From an uncultured Bacilli bacterium (lineage in GTDB: Bacteria; Bacillota_I; Bacilli_A; RF39; UBA660): 64,000 nt of DNA. The stretch lies in contig CAKOXX010000003.1 of assembly GCA_934130405.1 (NCBI GenBank), forward strand, positions 31,110 through 95,109, given 5' to 3'. Below, piece by piece: positions 24,471 through 33,360 of the stretch. The position numbers and the translations under genes are program-made. The notes below the pieces were generated by a model. It was not told the DNA's origin. It made no database searches and saw only the letters and a list, made by a program, of their open reading frames with translations. The number at the start of each line of letters is the position of its first letter. Position 1 is the stretch's first letter.

Positions 24471-26765
24471 CTAAATGCTTACACAACTTTCTCCATGATA
24501 CCAAGCATCTACTATAACTGGAGTCACAATATCATCTATAACTTTTTCTATTTGTCTTGCTCCAAATTTTTCATAGTTCGTCTTTGAAATAATTTTTTCC
24601 ACAATATCTGTGGATATTTCTACTTTTATATTTTTCTTTTGAAAAGCTTCTATCAATGTTACTAGTTTCATATTAACAATTTTTTCTATATCATTTTTTG
24701 TTAATTCTCTAAAATGATATTTTTTATCAATTCTGTTAACAAATTCTACTCCCAAAAATTCTTCAATATCTTTGTTACTTATTTCGTCAGTTGAAACAAA
24801 TCCTATGTCTTTGTTAGCACCACCTAAATTAGTTGTCATAAAAAGAAAAATGTGGTCAAAAGACACTTTTCTGCCTTTAGCATCTTTCAAATATCCTTCA
24901 TCCATTACTTGAAGAAATAATTTTAAGACTGATGGTGAAGCTTTTTCTATTTCATCTAGGAGTATAACACAATGTGGATAAAGTCTTATCTGATCTAATA
25001 CTGTCTGATGATTATCAAAACCAACATACCCTGGAGGAGCTCCTAAAATTTTACTAACTGAATGTTCTTCTTTATATTCACTCATATCAAGTCTTATAAA
25101 ATGGTCTTTACCATATAAAAGCGAAGCATATTCTTTTACTAAGTAGGTTTTTCCTATTCCTGTCGCCCCAGATAAGAGAAAAGTATGTATCTTCGGAGTA
25201 TCTTGGAAACCTAACTGTACTTTCTTAGTTAAATTACATAAATCGTGAATAATTTCATCTTGCCCAACTATTTTAGCTAGTAATTCTTTTTCTATAGAAA
25301 ACAATTTTGTTTTGTTTCCTTCTATTATTTCATAAACAGGTATTTTTGTTTTTAAATAAATTACTTCTGCTATCATTTCTTTTGTTATTTTCTTGGGTTT
25401 CCTTTTACCAATTAGTGAAATCTCTAACTCATTCTTTTTAGTTATTAAGTTCTTTTCACTTTGTTTTAGTTTAGAAGCTTTTTTAAAATTTTGTTCTAAC
25501 ACAGCTTTTTTCTTTTCAGTTACTACCTTTTTTAATGAATCATTAAGTCTTTTTAACTCTTTATCTTTTTTATCCTCTACAAGACTTGCTCTTGAACAAA
25601 CCTCATCTAGTATATCTATTGCTTTATCAGGTTGATAATAATCATAGATATATGTATTTGATAATTCAACTATCATATCAATCATTTCATCGGAAATAGA
25701 AACTGAGTGATATGCTTCATAAAGTGGTTTTAGTTTCTTTAAGATTTCTTTTGTTTTATCTTTATTTGGTTCTTCTACTAATATTATTTGAAATCTTCTA
25801 TTTAAAGCTTTATCTTTTTCAATAAATTCTCGATATTCTGCTACCGTAGTAGCACCAATTAAATGAATTTTTCCCCTTGCTAAAGCTGGTTTTAAGATAT
25901 TTGATGCATCAATAGCTCCTTCTGCACCACCTGCTCCAACTAAAGTATGAATTTCATCTATAAATATTAGATATTCATCATGTTCTTCAATTTCTTTTAG
26001 TATTTTTCCTACTCTTTCTTCAAATTCTCCTCGATATTTTGTACCTGCTACTAAGGAAGCCATTGATAATGAAAGAATCACTTTTCCCTTTAAAGAACGA
26101 GGTACATTATCGTTAACTATTTGTCTTGCTAATTCTTCTACAATAGCAGTTTTTCCTACTCCTGCTTCACCTAATAATAAAGGATTATTTTTAGTTCTTC
26201 TGCAAAGAATTTCTATCATTCTTTTGATTTCATCTTCTCTACCTATTACAGGATCTATTTCATTAGATACAATTCTTTTATTCAAATTGACAGAAAACTC
26301 TTCTATTAATAATTTTTTATGATTACTAACTTTTTTCTCACAAAATGAAGTAGAAAATTCTTGATATAAAGAATCTATATCTATATTCATTCCCATCAAT
26401 AATCTTATAGCAATTCCTTCACCCTCTTCTAAAAGTGATAAAAATAATTCTGTTACTGATACTTCACTTTCTTTATTCTCTTTGCTATTAAGTATCGCTG
26501 TTTCTAAGACTCTTTTTAATAATGGTGTATATAAAAACCAATCATTAGTTGTTTTACCTATTCCTACTACTCTTATTAATTCGTCTTTAAATTTATCATA
26601 AGTTAGACCTAATTGTTTTAAATGACTAGTTACTTTTAACTCTTTCATTGAGAGTATTGCTAAGAGTAAGTGTTCACTTCCAACATATGGATGCCGTAAA
26701 AGACGCATTTCTTTTCTAGCTAATACTAAAGCTTTCTGAGCATCTTCACTGAATTTCGAAAACAT
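24471..26765 (-). CDS. clpC: ATP-dependent Clp protease ATPase subunit ClpC
   Basis: The 764-residue AAA+ unfoldase has an N-terminal double Clp-N repeat (residues 1-140: FSEDAQKALVLARKEM). The first ATPase domain has Walker A GEAGVGKT at 199-206. A middle coiled region with a UVR-like stretch (VLEQNFKKASKLKQSEKN) follows, then the second ATPase domain with GATGIGKT, and the ClpP-facing C-terminal domain. It feeds substrates to ClpP. It is a little shorter than the usual 810 residues because the C-terminal tail is reduced. The ctsR-mcsA-mcsB genes that normally precede clpC in Bacilli are absent, and I see no CtsR heptad operator or CIRCE element upstream, so its stress control differs. Confidence 0.92.
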   Translation of the reverse strand: MFSKFSEDAQKALVLARKEMRLLRHPYVGSEHLLLAILSMKELKVTSHLKQLGLTYDKFKDELIRVVGIGKTTNDWFLYTPLLKRVLETAILNSKENKESEVSVTELFLSLLEEGEGIAIRLLMGMNIDIDSLYQEFSTSFCEKKVSNHKKLLIEEFSVNLNKRIVSNEIDPVIGREDEIKRMIEILCRRTKNNPLLLGEAGVGKTAIVEELARQIVNDNVPRSLKGKVILSLSMASLVAGTKYRGEFEERVGKILKEIEEHDEYLIFIDEIHTLVGAGGAEGAIDASNILKPALARGKIHLIGATTVAEYREFIEKDKALNRRFQIILVEEPNKDKTKEILKKLKPLYEAYHSVSISDEMIDMIVELSNTYIYDYYQPDKAIDILDEVCSRASLVEDKKDKELKRLNDSLKKVVTEKKKAVLEQNFKKASKLKQSEKNLITKKNELEISLIGKRKPKKITKEMIAEVIYLKTKIPVYEIIEGNKTKLFSIEKELLAKIVGQDEIIHDLCNLTKKVQLGFQDTPKIHTFLLSGATGIGKTYLVKEYASLLYGKDHFIRLDMSEYKEEHSVSKILGAPPGYVGFDNHQTVLDQIRLYPHCVILLDEIEKASPSVLKLFLQVMDEGYLKDAKGRKVSFDHIFLFMTTNLGGANKDIGFVSTDEISNKDIEEFLGVEFVNRIDKKYHFRELTKNDIEKIVNMKLVTLIEAFQKKNIKVEISTDIVEKIISKTNYEKFGARQIEKVIDDIVTPVIVDAWYHGESCVSI

Positions 26766-26850
26766 AACCTTTCCTCCTTGTATAATTCTATTTTAACGAG
26801 GAAAAATGGTTCTTTTCAACACTTTTAGTACCCTAAAAAATGACAAAAAA

Positions 26851-26869
26851 AATTAGTCCAAGACTAATT
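26851..26869 (-). terminator. Rho-independent terminator after the orphan TasA-like gene
   Basis: AATTAGTC (26851-26858) and GACTAATT (26862-26869) form a perfect stem with a three-base loop, followed on the minus strand by a run of eight T. It overlaps the last codons of the gene. Confidence 0.85.
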
Positions 26870-27421
26870 TAATTGTTCTACTGCTGATATTCTAACTTTT
26901 CCATAATATGATTTTCCGATAGCATCATTTTCTGCTGTTAAGTTTAGCCAAGTACGTAATTCAAAATTCTGTGTAGTATTTCCTGCTATTGAATATGAAC
27001 CAAGTTTATTACTACTACTTGCTAAACTTCCACTTGCCACTGACGTTCCATCTTTCTTTAAATCATAAGATAAATAACTATACGTTACTAAGGAACAACC
27101 ATTGCAAGATGTTGTATCATCATCTAAGTAAACATCATAATTAATTGTTCTTGTTCCTGTATTTTTTAGTGAAAAGTTATATGGGGTAGATGCTAAACCG
27201 TCGCTATCTTCTTGAGGAATAGCATTTGTTACACTAATAGTAGATGTTCCTTCTACATAATTTAATTGTAAATCTTTTGCTACTAGTGTGACATTTTGTG
27301 TTCCGTTTAACGTCATTTTTGAAAGTGCAAAACTAATACCTGCTATTAAAAAAATCAATATAAATAAGCCAACAATTAATAGTATGTTTTTACTATTATC
27401 AACTTTTATACTATCTTTCAT
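26864..27421 (-). CDS. Orphan TasA/camelysin-like secreted protein
   Basis: The 185-residue protein has a SipW-type N-terminus. Charged residues (MKDSIKVDNSK) precede a long hydrophobic core (ILLIVGLFILIFLIAGISFA) and then the mature part, which starts NVTLVAKDLQLNYVEGTSTI. The phrase VTNAIPQEDSDGLASTPYNF matches the NAMPMTDESG-F-F pattern of the four TasA-like proteins at 45-48 kb, and the C-terminal TAENDAIGKSYYGKVRISA is the same beta strand pair. It is therefore a relative, but diverged and alone. It has a pair of cysteines (TSCNGCS) absent from the others. It lies 16 kb from the SipW-type peptidase that should process it. Confidence 0.68.
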   Translation of the reverse strand: MKDSIKVDNSKNILLIVGLFILIFLIAGISFALSKMTLNGTQNVTLVAKDLQLNYVEGTSTISVTNAIPQEDSDGLASTPYNFSLKNTGTRTINYDVYLDDDTTSCNGCSLVTYSYLSYDLKKDGTSVASGSLASSSNKLGSYSIAGNTTQNFELRTWLNLTAENDAIGKSYYGKVRISAVEQLN

Positions 27422-27529
27422 TATCTCTACCTCACTTTATTATATATATTAAGTTTATAACCTATTTGAAAAAATGTATATATTTTATGCTTATATAGCA
27501 TATTTTATTTGTAAAAAAAAAGAGAAAAT

Positions 27530-27544
27530 CTCTTTTTTAGATTA
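27530..27544 (-). terminator. Rho-independent terminator after the YfcC gene
   Basis: AAGAGA and TCTCTT form a short stem with an AAA loop, and nine T residues follow on the minus strand. The gene stop lies within it. The stem is short but the T run is strong. Confidence 0.7.
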
Positions 27545-29123
27545 GAACTAAAATTGTAAAGACAATGAATGATACTGCTAGTAGTTCTAATAATATTTTC
27601 CAAATATATTTTAACCAATCTTTATATGATACTTTTAAGTATGCTAATGTTACCATTAAAGTTATACTTGTAGGTGCTACTAATGCAATTATACCATACA
27701 ATGTTTGGAATATAACTGATACTACAGGATATGAATCTGTTGCTGTTACTACACTTACGAAGTAAGGTAAAACACTATAGAATGCATATACTGGGTCTCC
27801 GTTAATAATACTTGAAACAATTGCTACAAGACCAGTTGTAAATACATTGAATCCTTTGGTTAATCCTAATATAGCTTTATAAATAACTAATTGATAAGGA
27901 TTATATGTAGTAAGAACTAAAATTAAGTAAACTACAAAAGCAACAAATGCTGGTAATAGGGCTTTTCTTAATCCATTACTAAATCCTACAATCATATCAT
28001 CCCAAGTAATTTTATAAACATATTTAATAATTACAAGAGCAAGTAATAGTAGAATGATAACTTCAACTAAAGTCCAACTACCAAATGCTGGAACAGAGCT
28101 TCCTAGTATTTTTCCAAATATAGGGAAACTAGTATTTAAAGTTTTAGTAATTCCTGTAAAGAATTTAGCTTTTACTCCAAAACTACCAATTAATACTACA
28201 ACTGTAAATAAAGCAACAAGTCCATCAATAATGATATATGTTTTTTTACTTGATTTTTTAGCAAATAGAATAACATTAATTATTACAAGTAATGCTAATA
28301 AAGCAACATAAGCTGGAACTGTAAATCCTGTAACAGCTGTTTTAATGTCTTCAAATAAGTTAACATTAAATGAATTAGTCCAAGAAATAAATCCTAATAT
28401 AGTAACTACTAGAATAGTATCAATTATAGCTACTAATGGCCAATTTTTCTTTTTCTTCTTATCTTGTTTTACAGCTTCAGGAATATAGTCATCTTCATCT
28501 TTTGTTGATGTTGTACTTTCTTTCTTACCAAACTTCAAAACATTAGCTAATAAAATTACTAATCCTAAAGCAAGTAAAATTATTTTAGTCCAGATTTGAG
28601 TTGTGGTTTTTACTGATAAATATTGTTGTAGCATTTGTGTTGTGCTATATGCAAATGTTGTTCCCATTAGTCCAATAGCAACACTTCCTGCAGTTACAGC
28701 AGTAGCAGCTAATTTGTTATATCCTAGCATTAATACTAAAGAAATAACAAATGGGAATAGCATTAGTAGTGCAAGTTGCATTCCACAGAATGATGTTAAA
28801 ATAGCAAATAAAGAAGCAATTATAATAATACAAATATGTTCTTTACCTTTAAACTTTTTAACAATGGCATCTAGCATTTTTCTATATGCGCCAACTTTTA
28901 CTAATACTCCATAGAATCCACCAATTACCAAGATGAATAATGATACATATCCAAAATAACCTAATACTGTATTTTGATAAGATAATAAATCAAATATTCC
29001 AACTTGTGATCTACCTATCTCTTGATAACTAGATTGATAAGTAGCAGCTGGTAAAATCCAGGTCAAAAGCACAAATACAGATAGCGTAATTAAACTAACT
29101 TTCAATGCATTATGTTTTTTCAT
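27537..29123 (-). CDS. YfcC/DcuC-type ion-coupled carrier (C4-dicarboxylate or basic amino acid)
   Basis: This is an integral membrane protein of about 528 residues with 12 or more segments. The start is set at the ATG at 29121-29123 behind GGAGAAG; the longer frame adds six codons without a ribosome site. It has the N-terminal LITLSVFVLLTWILPAATYQ, and then helices typical of the YfcC/DcuC family, such as ILTSFCGMQLALLMLFPFVI and TAGSVAIGLMGTTFAYSTT. Family members carry C4-dicarboxylates, or ornithine and arginine by exchange. The cargo cannot be read from sequence. A hydrophilic loop of about 35 residues (KKESTTSTKDEDDYIPEAVK) sits in the middle. It is a single-gene unit with its own terminator. 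Confidence 0.8.
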   Translation of the reverse strand: MKKHNALKVSLITLSVFVLLTWILPAATYQSSYQEIGRSQVGIFDLLSYQNTVLGYFGYVSLFILVIGGFYGVLVKVGAYRKMLDAIVKKFKGKEHICIIIIASLFAILTSFCGMQLALLMLFPFVISLVLMLGYNKLAATAVTAGSVAIGLMGTTFAYSTTQMLQQYLSVKTTTQIWTKIILLALGLVILLANVLKFGKKESTTSTKDEDDYIPEAVKQDKKKKKNWPLVAIIDTILVVTILGFISWTNSFNVNLFEDIKTAVTGFTVPAYVALLALLVIINVILFAKKSSKKTYIIIDGLVALFTVVVLIGSFGVKAKFFTGITKTLNTSFPIFGKILGSSVPAFGSWTLVEVIILLLLALVIIKYVYKITWDDMIVGFSNGLRKALLPAFVAFVVYLILVLTTYNPYQLVIYKAILGLTKGFNVFTTGLVAIVSSIINGDPVYAFYSVLPYFVSVVTATDSYPVVSVIFQTLYGIIALVAPTSITLMVTLAYLKVSYKDWLKYIWKILLELLAVSFIVFTILVLI

Positions 29124-29180
29124 ATTTTCTTCTCCTTCCATATATTAATTATACGAATAATAACTTTGTTTTACAAGCAA

Positions 29181-29777
29181 TTAGCGATTTTTTTTGTGAA
29201 TTTTTTGTGAAAAATTCTCTTCACATTTTAAGAAAAATTCCTTAAAAATTCGTCTTGAAGCATCATCTTTTTCATATAAACTTTCAGGGTGCCACTGCAC
29301 TCCTAGGAAAAAGGAATTATCTTTAATTTCTACTGCTTCGATACAATTATCTAGACTTCTAGCACTAACATATAGTGATGATAGTTTGGGAATGTAATCG
29401 TTATGTCTTGAATTAACAAAAGTTTCTTCTTTTTTTACTATGTTATACAAAAAACTATCTTTTTTAATCGATATTAAATGTTCAGTACCATTGTGATTAC
29501 TTATCTTTTTAGTTATATCTTTTTCCTCATTTAGTAAAAAAGCAGAAATTTCTTGCATTCCAAGACATACTCCTAGTATAGGAATATTGTTTTCCTTTGC
29601 ATATTTGATTAGTTTAATGTCTTCTTTGTACCAACCATCTCCACCTGGTAAATAAAAGCCATCATATTTAGAATATTTGTCTTCTTCTTTTGGACTAAAT
29701 ATTTCATAATTAATTTGTTCTTTTTCAAACGGAATAAGTTTAAATTCATCACTTCGATAAGCTATTCCTATTAACAT
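29181..29777 (-). CDS. Class I glutamine amidotransferase-like hydrolase (peptidase C26 family)
   Basis: The 198-residue protein has the complete triad of a class I amidotransferase: the nucleophile in GVCLGMQ (Cys about 95), and His and Glu in GVQWHPESLY near 170. It lacks a partner domain. This matches the gamma-glutamyl-gamma-aminobutyrate hydrolase (PuuD) group. These cut gamma-glutamyl amides, and many members are uncharacterised. The N-terminal part (MLIGIAYRSDEFKLIPFEKE) is shorter than in PuuD, which has about 250 residues, so the substrate may differ. It stands between a carrier gene and lysS, each with its own terminator. Confidence 0.75.
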   Translation of the reverse strand: MLIGIAYRSDEFKLIPFEKEQINYEIFSPKEEDKYSKYDGFYLPGGDGWYKEDIKLIKYAKENNIPILGVCLGMQEISAFLLNEEKDITKKISNHNGTEHLISIKKDSFLYNIVKKEETFVNSRHNDYIPKLSSLYVSARSLDNCIEAVEIKDNSFFLGVQWHPESLYEKDDASRRIFKEFFLKCEENFSQKIHKKNR

Positions 29778-29815
29778 TTTTTCATATACACCTCAATATA
29801 TAGTATAAAAAAAGA

Positions 29816-29830
29816 AGGAAATTAATTCCT
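29816..29830 (-). terminator. Rho-independent terminator after lysS
   Basis: AGGAA and TTCCT flank ATTAA; on the minus strand a run of seven to eight T follows. It closes the dusB-RDD-lysS transcript. Confidence 0.7.
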
Positions 29831-29831
29831 C

Positions 29832-31742
29832 CTAATATAATTTAGCACCTGCTGGTATATGTCCATCCACCATTAATAGATGTAACTTTTCTTCATTTTC
29901 TTCAGTATGAACAGCACTTAAAAGCATTCCACAAGAATCTATTCCCATCATTGTACGTGGAGGTAAGTTAGTAATTGCTACTAGGGTTTTACCAATTAAT
30001 TCTTCTGGTTCATAATATGCATGAATTCCACTAAGAATAGTTCTATCAGTACCAGTTCCATCATCTAAAGTAAATTGTAATAATTTTTTACTTTTTGGAA
30101 CAGCAACACAATCTTTAACTTTTACTGCACGAAAATCACTTTTACTAAATGTGTCAAAATCAACATAATCAGTAAATAATGGTTCTATTTCTACTTTAGA
30201 AAAGTCTATTACTTCTTTTTTAGGTTCAACTACTATATCTTTTTTTACTGTTTCAGTACCATTTAATGGTTTCATGGTTGGGAATAAGATTACATCTCTA
30301 ATTGATTCAGATTCTGTAAATAACATTACTAATCTATCTATTCCATAACCAACTCCTCCTGCTGGAGGCATTCCATATTCTAAAGCTTCAACGAAGTCCA
30401 TATCTATATCATTAGCTTCAGCATTTCCTAAATCTTTTTCTTTTAATTGCTCTTCAAATCTTTCTAATTGGTCGATTGGGTCATTTAACTCAGTATAAGC
30501 ATTAGCAAATTCACGACCAGCAATAAATAATTCAAATCTATCAACAAATCTAGGGTCTTCAACATTTCTCTTTGTAAGTGGTGATATTTCTACTGGATGT
30601 CCATATAAGAAAGTTGGTTGAATTAGTGTTTCTTCTACATATTTTTCAAAGAATAGGTTGATTATGTGACCTACTGTTTTTTCATGCTCTTCAACTACTA
30701 TTTGATGTTCTCTAGCTAATTCTAGTGCTTCATCAAGTGTCATTTCTTGTTTGAAGTCTATTCCTGTCTTTTCTTTTATGGCATCCACCATACTTATTCT
30801 CTTCCAAGGTCCTTCTAGATTAATTTCATAACCATACCAGTTATAAGTCATTTTACCCATTACTTCTTTAGCAATAGTTTGATACATATTTTCCGTTAAA
30901 TTCATCATACCTTCTAAATCACTATATGCTAAGTAAGCTTCCATTAAGGTAAATTCTGGATTGTGTTTTAAATCCATTCCTTCATTTCTAAATACTCTTC
31001 CTATTTCATAAACAGCTTCCATTCCACCTACTAATAGTCTTTTTAATGGTAACTCTAAAGCTATTCTTAAATACATGTCTAAGTCTTGAGCATTATGATG
31101 AGTAATAAATGGTTTAGCACTTGCTCCTGTAAGTAATGTTGATAAAACTGGAGTTTCTACTTCTGTAAATCCTTGTTTATCCATATAATTTTGAATACAT
31201 CTAATAATTTTTGGACGTAAGAAAGCTACTCTTTTTGAATCATCATTCATTATTAAATCAACATAGCGTCTTCTATAACGTTCCTCTTTATCTGTAAGAC
31301 CATGGAATTTTTCAGGAAGTGGTTTTAATGCTTTAACTAGTGGAGTATATTCTAAGCATTTTATAGTTACTTCTCCCGTTCTTGTTTTCATTATCTTTCC
31401 ACGTATTCCTACTATATCTCCAAGGTCAGCAGTTTTAAATAGACTGTATTTCTCTTCACCAATGTCATTAATTGATATATAAATTTGAATAAGTCCTGTT
31501 TTATCTTTAATAGTACAAAAAGAAGCTTTTCCCATCTTTCTAATAAACATTATTCTTCCTGCTACTATGGCTTCATCTGTCATATTTTCAAATGCATCAT
31601 GTTCTACATCTTTATATTTTTCTTTGATTTCCTGTGCATAAGCATTTCTTTGAAAACTATGACCAAATGGATCTAAGCCTAATTCTCTTAATTTTTCTGC
31701 TTTTTCACGTCTAACAACTTCTTGTTCTGTTAATTCTCGCAT
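29832..31742 (-). CDS. lysS: Lysyl-tRNA synthetase (class II) with a C-terminal tRNA-binding domain
   Basis: The 636-residue protein is a class II LysRS fused to an extra domain. Residues 1-150 form the OB-fold anticodon domain (GRIMFIRKMGKASFCTIKD). The catalytic domain has motif 2 FRNEGMDLKHNPEFT and motif 3 PAGGVGYGIDRLVML. A linker of about 30 residues leads to residues 527-636, which match the EMAPII/Arc1p-like tRNA-binding domain normally found at the end of bacterial MetRS (FRAVKVKDCVAVPKSKKLL, then NLPPRTMMGIDSCGMLLSA). The MetRS in this window lacks that domain. The start overlaps the RDD gene by 13 bases, so lysS is the last gene of an operon with dusB, an association conserved in Bacilli. 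Confidence 0.95.
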   Translation of the reverse strand: MRELTEQEVVRREKAEKLRELGLDPFGHSFQRNAYAQEIKEKYKDVEHDAFENMTDEAIVAGRIMFIRKMGKASFCTIKDKTGLIQIYISINDIGEEKYSLFKTADLGDIVGIRGKIMKTRTGEVTIKCLEYTPLVKALKPLPEKFHGLTDKEERYRRRYVDLIMNDDSKRVAFLRPKIIRCIQNYMDKQGFTEVETPVLSTLLTGASAKPFITHHNAQDLDMYLRIALELPLKRLLVGGMEAVYEIGRVFRNEGMDLKHNPEFTLMEAYLAYSDLEGMMNLTENMYQTIAKEVMGKMTYNWYGYEINLEGPWKRISMVDAIKEKTGIDFKQEMTLDEALELAREHQIVVEEHEKTVGHIINLFFEKYVEETLIQPTFLYGHPVEISPLTKRNVEDPRFVDRFELFIAGREFANAYTELNDPIDQLERFEEQLKEKDLGNAEANDIDMDFVEALEYGMPPAGGVGYGIDRLVMLFTESESIRDVILFPTMKPLNGTETVKKDIVVEPKKEVIDFSKVEIEPLFTDYVDFDTFSKSDFRAVKVKDCVAVPKSKKLLQFTLDDGTGTDRTILSGIHAYYEPEELIGKTLVAITNLPPRTMMGIDSCGMLLSAVHTEENEEKLHLLMVDGHIPAGAKLY

Positions 31743-32377
31743 AATTCTTCCTCCTCTTTATTTTCTACGGTATTAGTACAAACAACTATTGTTCCTACTA
31801 GCTTATCATGAAGTCCTTGTTTTTCTTTCGTAAATGCAATAAGAAAAAAGCTAACTAATAATATACTATATTGTACAAGATTTAGCAAACTATTAGTTGC
31901 TAGATAGGTATCTTTATCAAGAAATAGTATTGTACAAAATCCTATGATACTTACTAAGGTTCCTTGTAATATCATAGTTCTAAATAATAAATCATTCATT
32001 GTTAATTGGTCATCGTTTTTCTTTTTGATTTTAATCTTCATCATCTTCTTACCAATCGTTTGACCATCATTTTTATATACATATAAAACATAATACAAAA
32101 GTGATATTGCTATTCCTACTAATGTGGCTATTCCTGTTTGCTTGGCTATATCGTAACTAATATCTACAAGTTGATTTACATATTCTTCCATAGTTATTTT
32201 CTGACTTGTATAGTTTTCGATAATTTTTGTTTGTTGATCATATAGTTTATCAATAGTACCATTTGTTGGAATAAATGTTGTTACTAAGGTAGTTAAAGCT
32301 GATACTAAAAATAAATCTATCATAAATGCTACAAATCGTTGTGAAAATAAGGCTTTTACTTCTTTCTTCTCTTTCAT
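31730..32377 (-). CDS. RDD-family membrane protein
   Basis: The 215-residue protein starts in the cytosol and has four hydrophobic segments. The RDD-type motif F-M-I-D (SQRFVAFMIDLFLVSALTTL) lies in the first, and GQTIGKKMMKIKIKKKNDDQ, the conserved loop, follows the third. RDD proteins are small membrane proteins of unclear function, some linked to Na+/H+ exchange. The gene overlaps dusB by four bases and lysS by 13, so it is translated with them. Placement between dusB and lysS is unusual for Bacilli, where the two are neighbours. Confidence 0.78.
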   Translation of the reverse strand: MKEKKEVKALFSQRFVAFMIDLFLVSALTTLVTTFIPTNGTIDKLYDQQTKIIENYTSQKITMEEYVNQLVDISYDIAKQTGIATLVGIAISLLYYVLYVYKNDGQTIGKKMMKIKIKKKNDDQLTMNDLLFRTMILQGTLVSIIGFCTILFLDKDTYLATNSLLNLVQYSILLVSFFLIAFTKEKQGLHDKLVGTIVVCTNTVENKEEEELCEN

Positions 32378-33351
32378 ACAAAGTTCCTCCTAAATACTTC
32401 TAACATATGTAGTATATCACAAAGACTAGTCATTTGATAAATATTATTTTTTAACTGATTACTACCCTCTACACCTTTTAGATACCAAGCAATATGATTT
32501 CTAATTTCTAAAACTGCTACTTTCTCATTCTTTAATTCACTTAGTAGTTTTAAGTGTTTTATACACATATCTATTCTTTCTACAGGTGTTACTTCTTTGA
32601 AATATTTCTTTCCGTCAAGTAATGCTACAGTATCTCTTATCAGCCACGGATTGCCTAATACTCCTCGTCCAATCATTATAGCGTCACAACCAGTTTCTTC
32701 TAACATTTTCTTTGCTAATTCTTTAGTAGTTATATCGCCATTACCTATTACAGGTATTGATACATTTTCTTTAACTTGTTTTATTATGTTCCAATCAGCT
32801 TTACCACTATATCCTTGTTTTCTAGTTCTTGGATGAACGCATATAGCACTTGCTCCTGCTTCTTCACATATCTTAGCTATTTCTACAGCATTAATAGAAT
32901 CACTATCCCAGCCACTTCTAATTTTAACAGTAACAGGACATTTAACACTTTTAACTACTGCTGTGACTATTTCTTTTACTTTTTCGGGATTTTTAAGTAG
33001 GGCACTCCCTGCTTGAGCTCGAACAGCTACTTTAGGAACTGGACAACCCATGTTTATATCAATTATATCTGGATGCATAGTAGTTTCTATGTATTTTGCT
33101 GCTGTTACAAAACTATCTACGTCACTGCCAAATATTTGCTGGGTAATTGGTCGTTCTTCTTCACTCATATACAACATATCAATAGTTTTTTGATTATCAT
33201 AGCAAATGGCTTTATCACTTACCATTTCAGCATAGATTAAACCACAACCCATTTCTTTAATAATTCTTCTATAAGCACTATTACAAATTCCTGCCATTGG
33301 TGCTAATACTACTTGATTTTCTATTTCTACATCTCTAATTTTCCACTTCAT
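32374..33351 (-). CDS. dusB: tRNA-dihydrouridine synthase (DusB type)
   Basis: The 325-residue FMN enzyme reduces a uridine in tRNA D-loops. Visible signatures are the N-terminal APMAGICNSAYRRI (FMN phosphate site region), INMGCPVPKV with the catalytic Cys (about 98), KIRSGWDSDSINAVEIAKI, VCVHPRTRKQGYSGKADW and GNGDITT, then IMIGRGVLGNPW. The helical C-terminal domain of DusB follows (KHLKLLSELKNEKVAVLEIR). It starts a short operon with the RDD gene and lysS, a grouping of tRNA functions also known near the B. subtilis origin (yacF-lysS). Confidence 0.93.
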   Translation of the reverse strand: MKWKIRDVEIENQVVLAPMAGICNSAYRRIIKEMGCGLIYAEMVSDKAICYDNQKTIDMLYMSEEERPITQQIFGSDVDSFVTAAKYIETTMHPDIIDINMGCPVPKVAVRAQAGSALLKNPEKVKEIVTAVVKSVKCPVTVKIRSGWDSDSINAVEIAKICEEAGASAICVHPRTRKQGYSGKADWNIIKQVKENVSIPVIGNGDITTKELAKKMLEETGCDAIMIGRGVLGNPWLIRDTVALLDGKKYFKEVTPVERIDMCIKHLKLLSELKNEKVAVLEIRNHIAWYLKGVEGSNQLKNNIYQMTSLCDILHMLEVFRRNFV

Positions 33352-33360
33352 AAATACCCC

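Noticed and set aside
26766..26850. CtsR or CIRCE operator upstream of clpC
   Set aside because: No GGTCAAA heptads and no TTAGCACTC inverted repeat are present.
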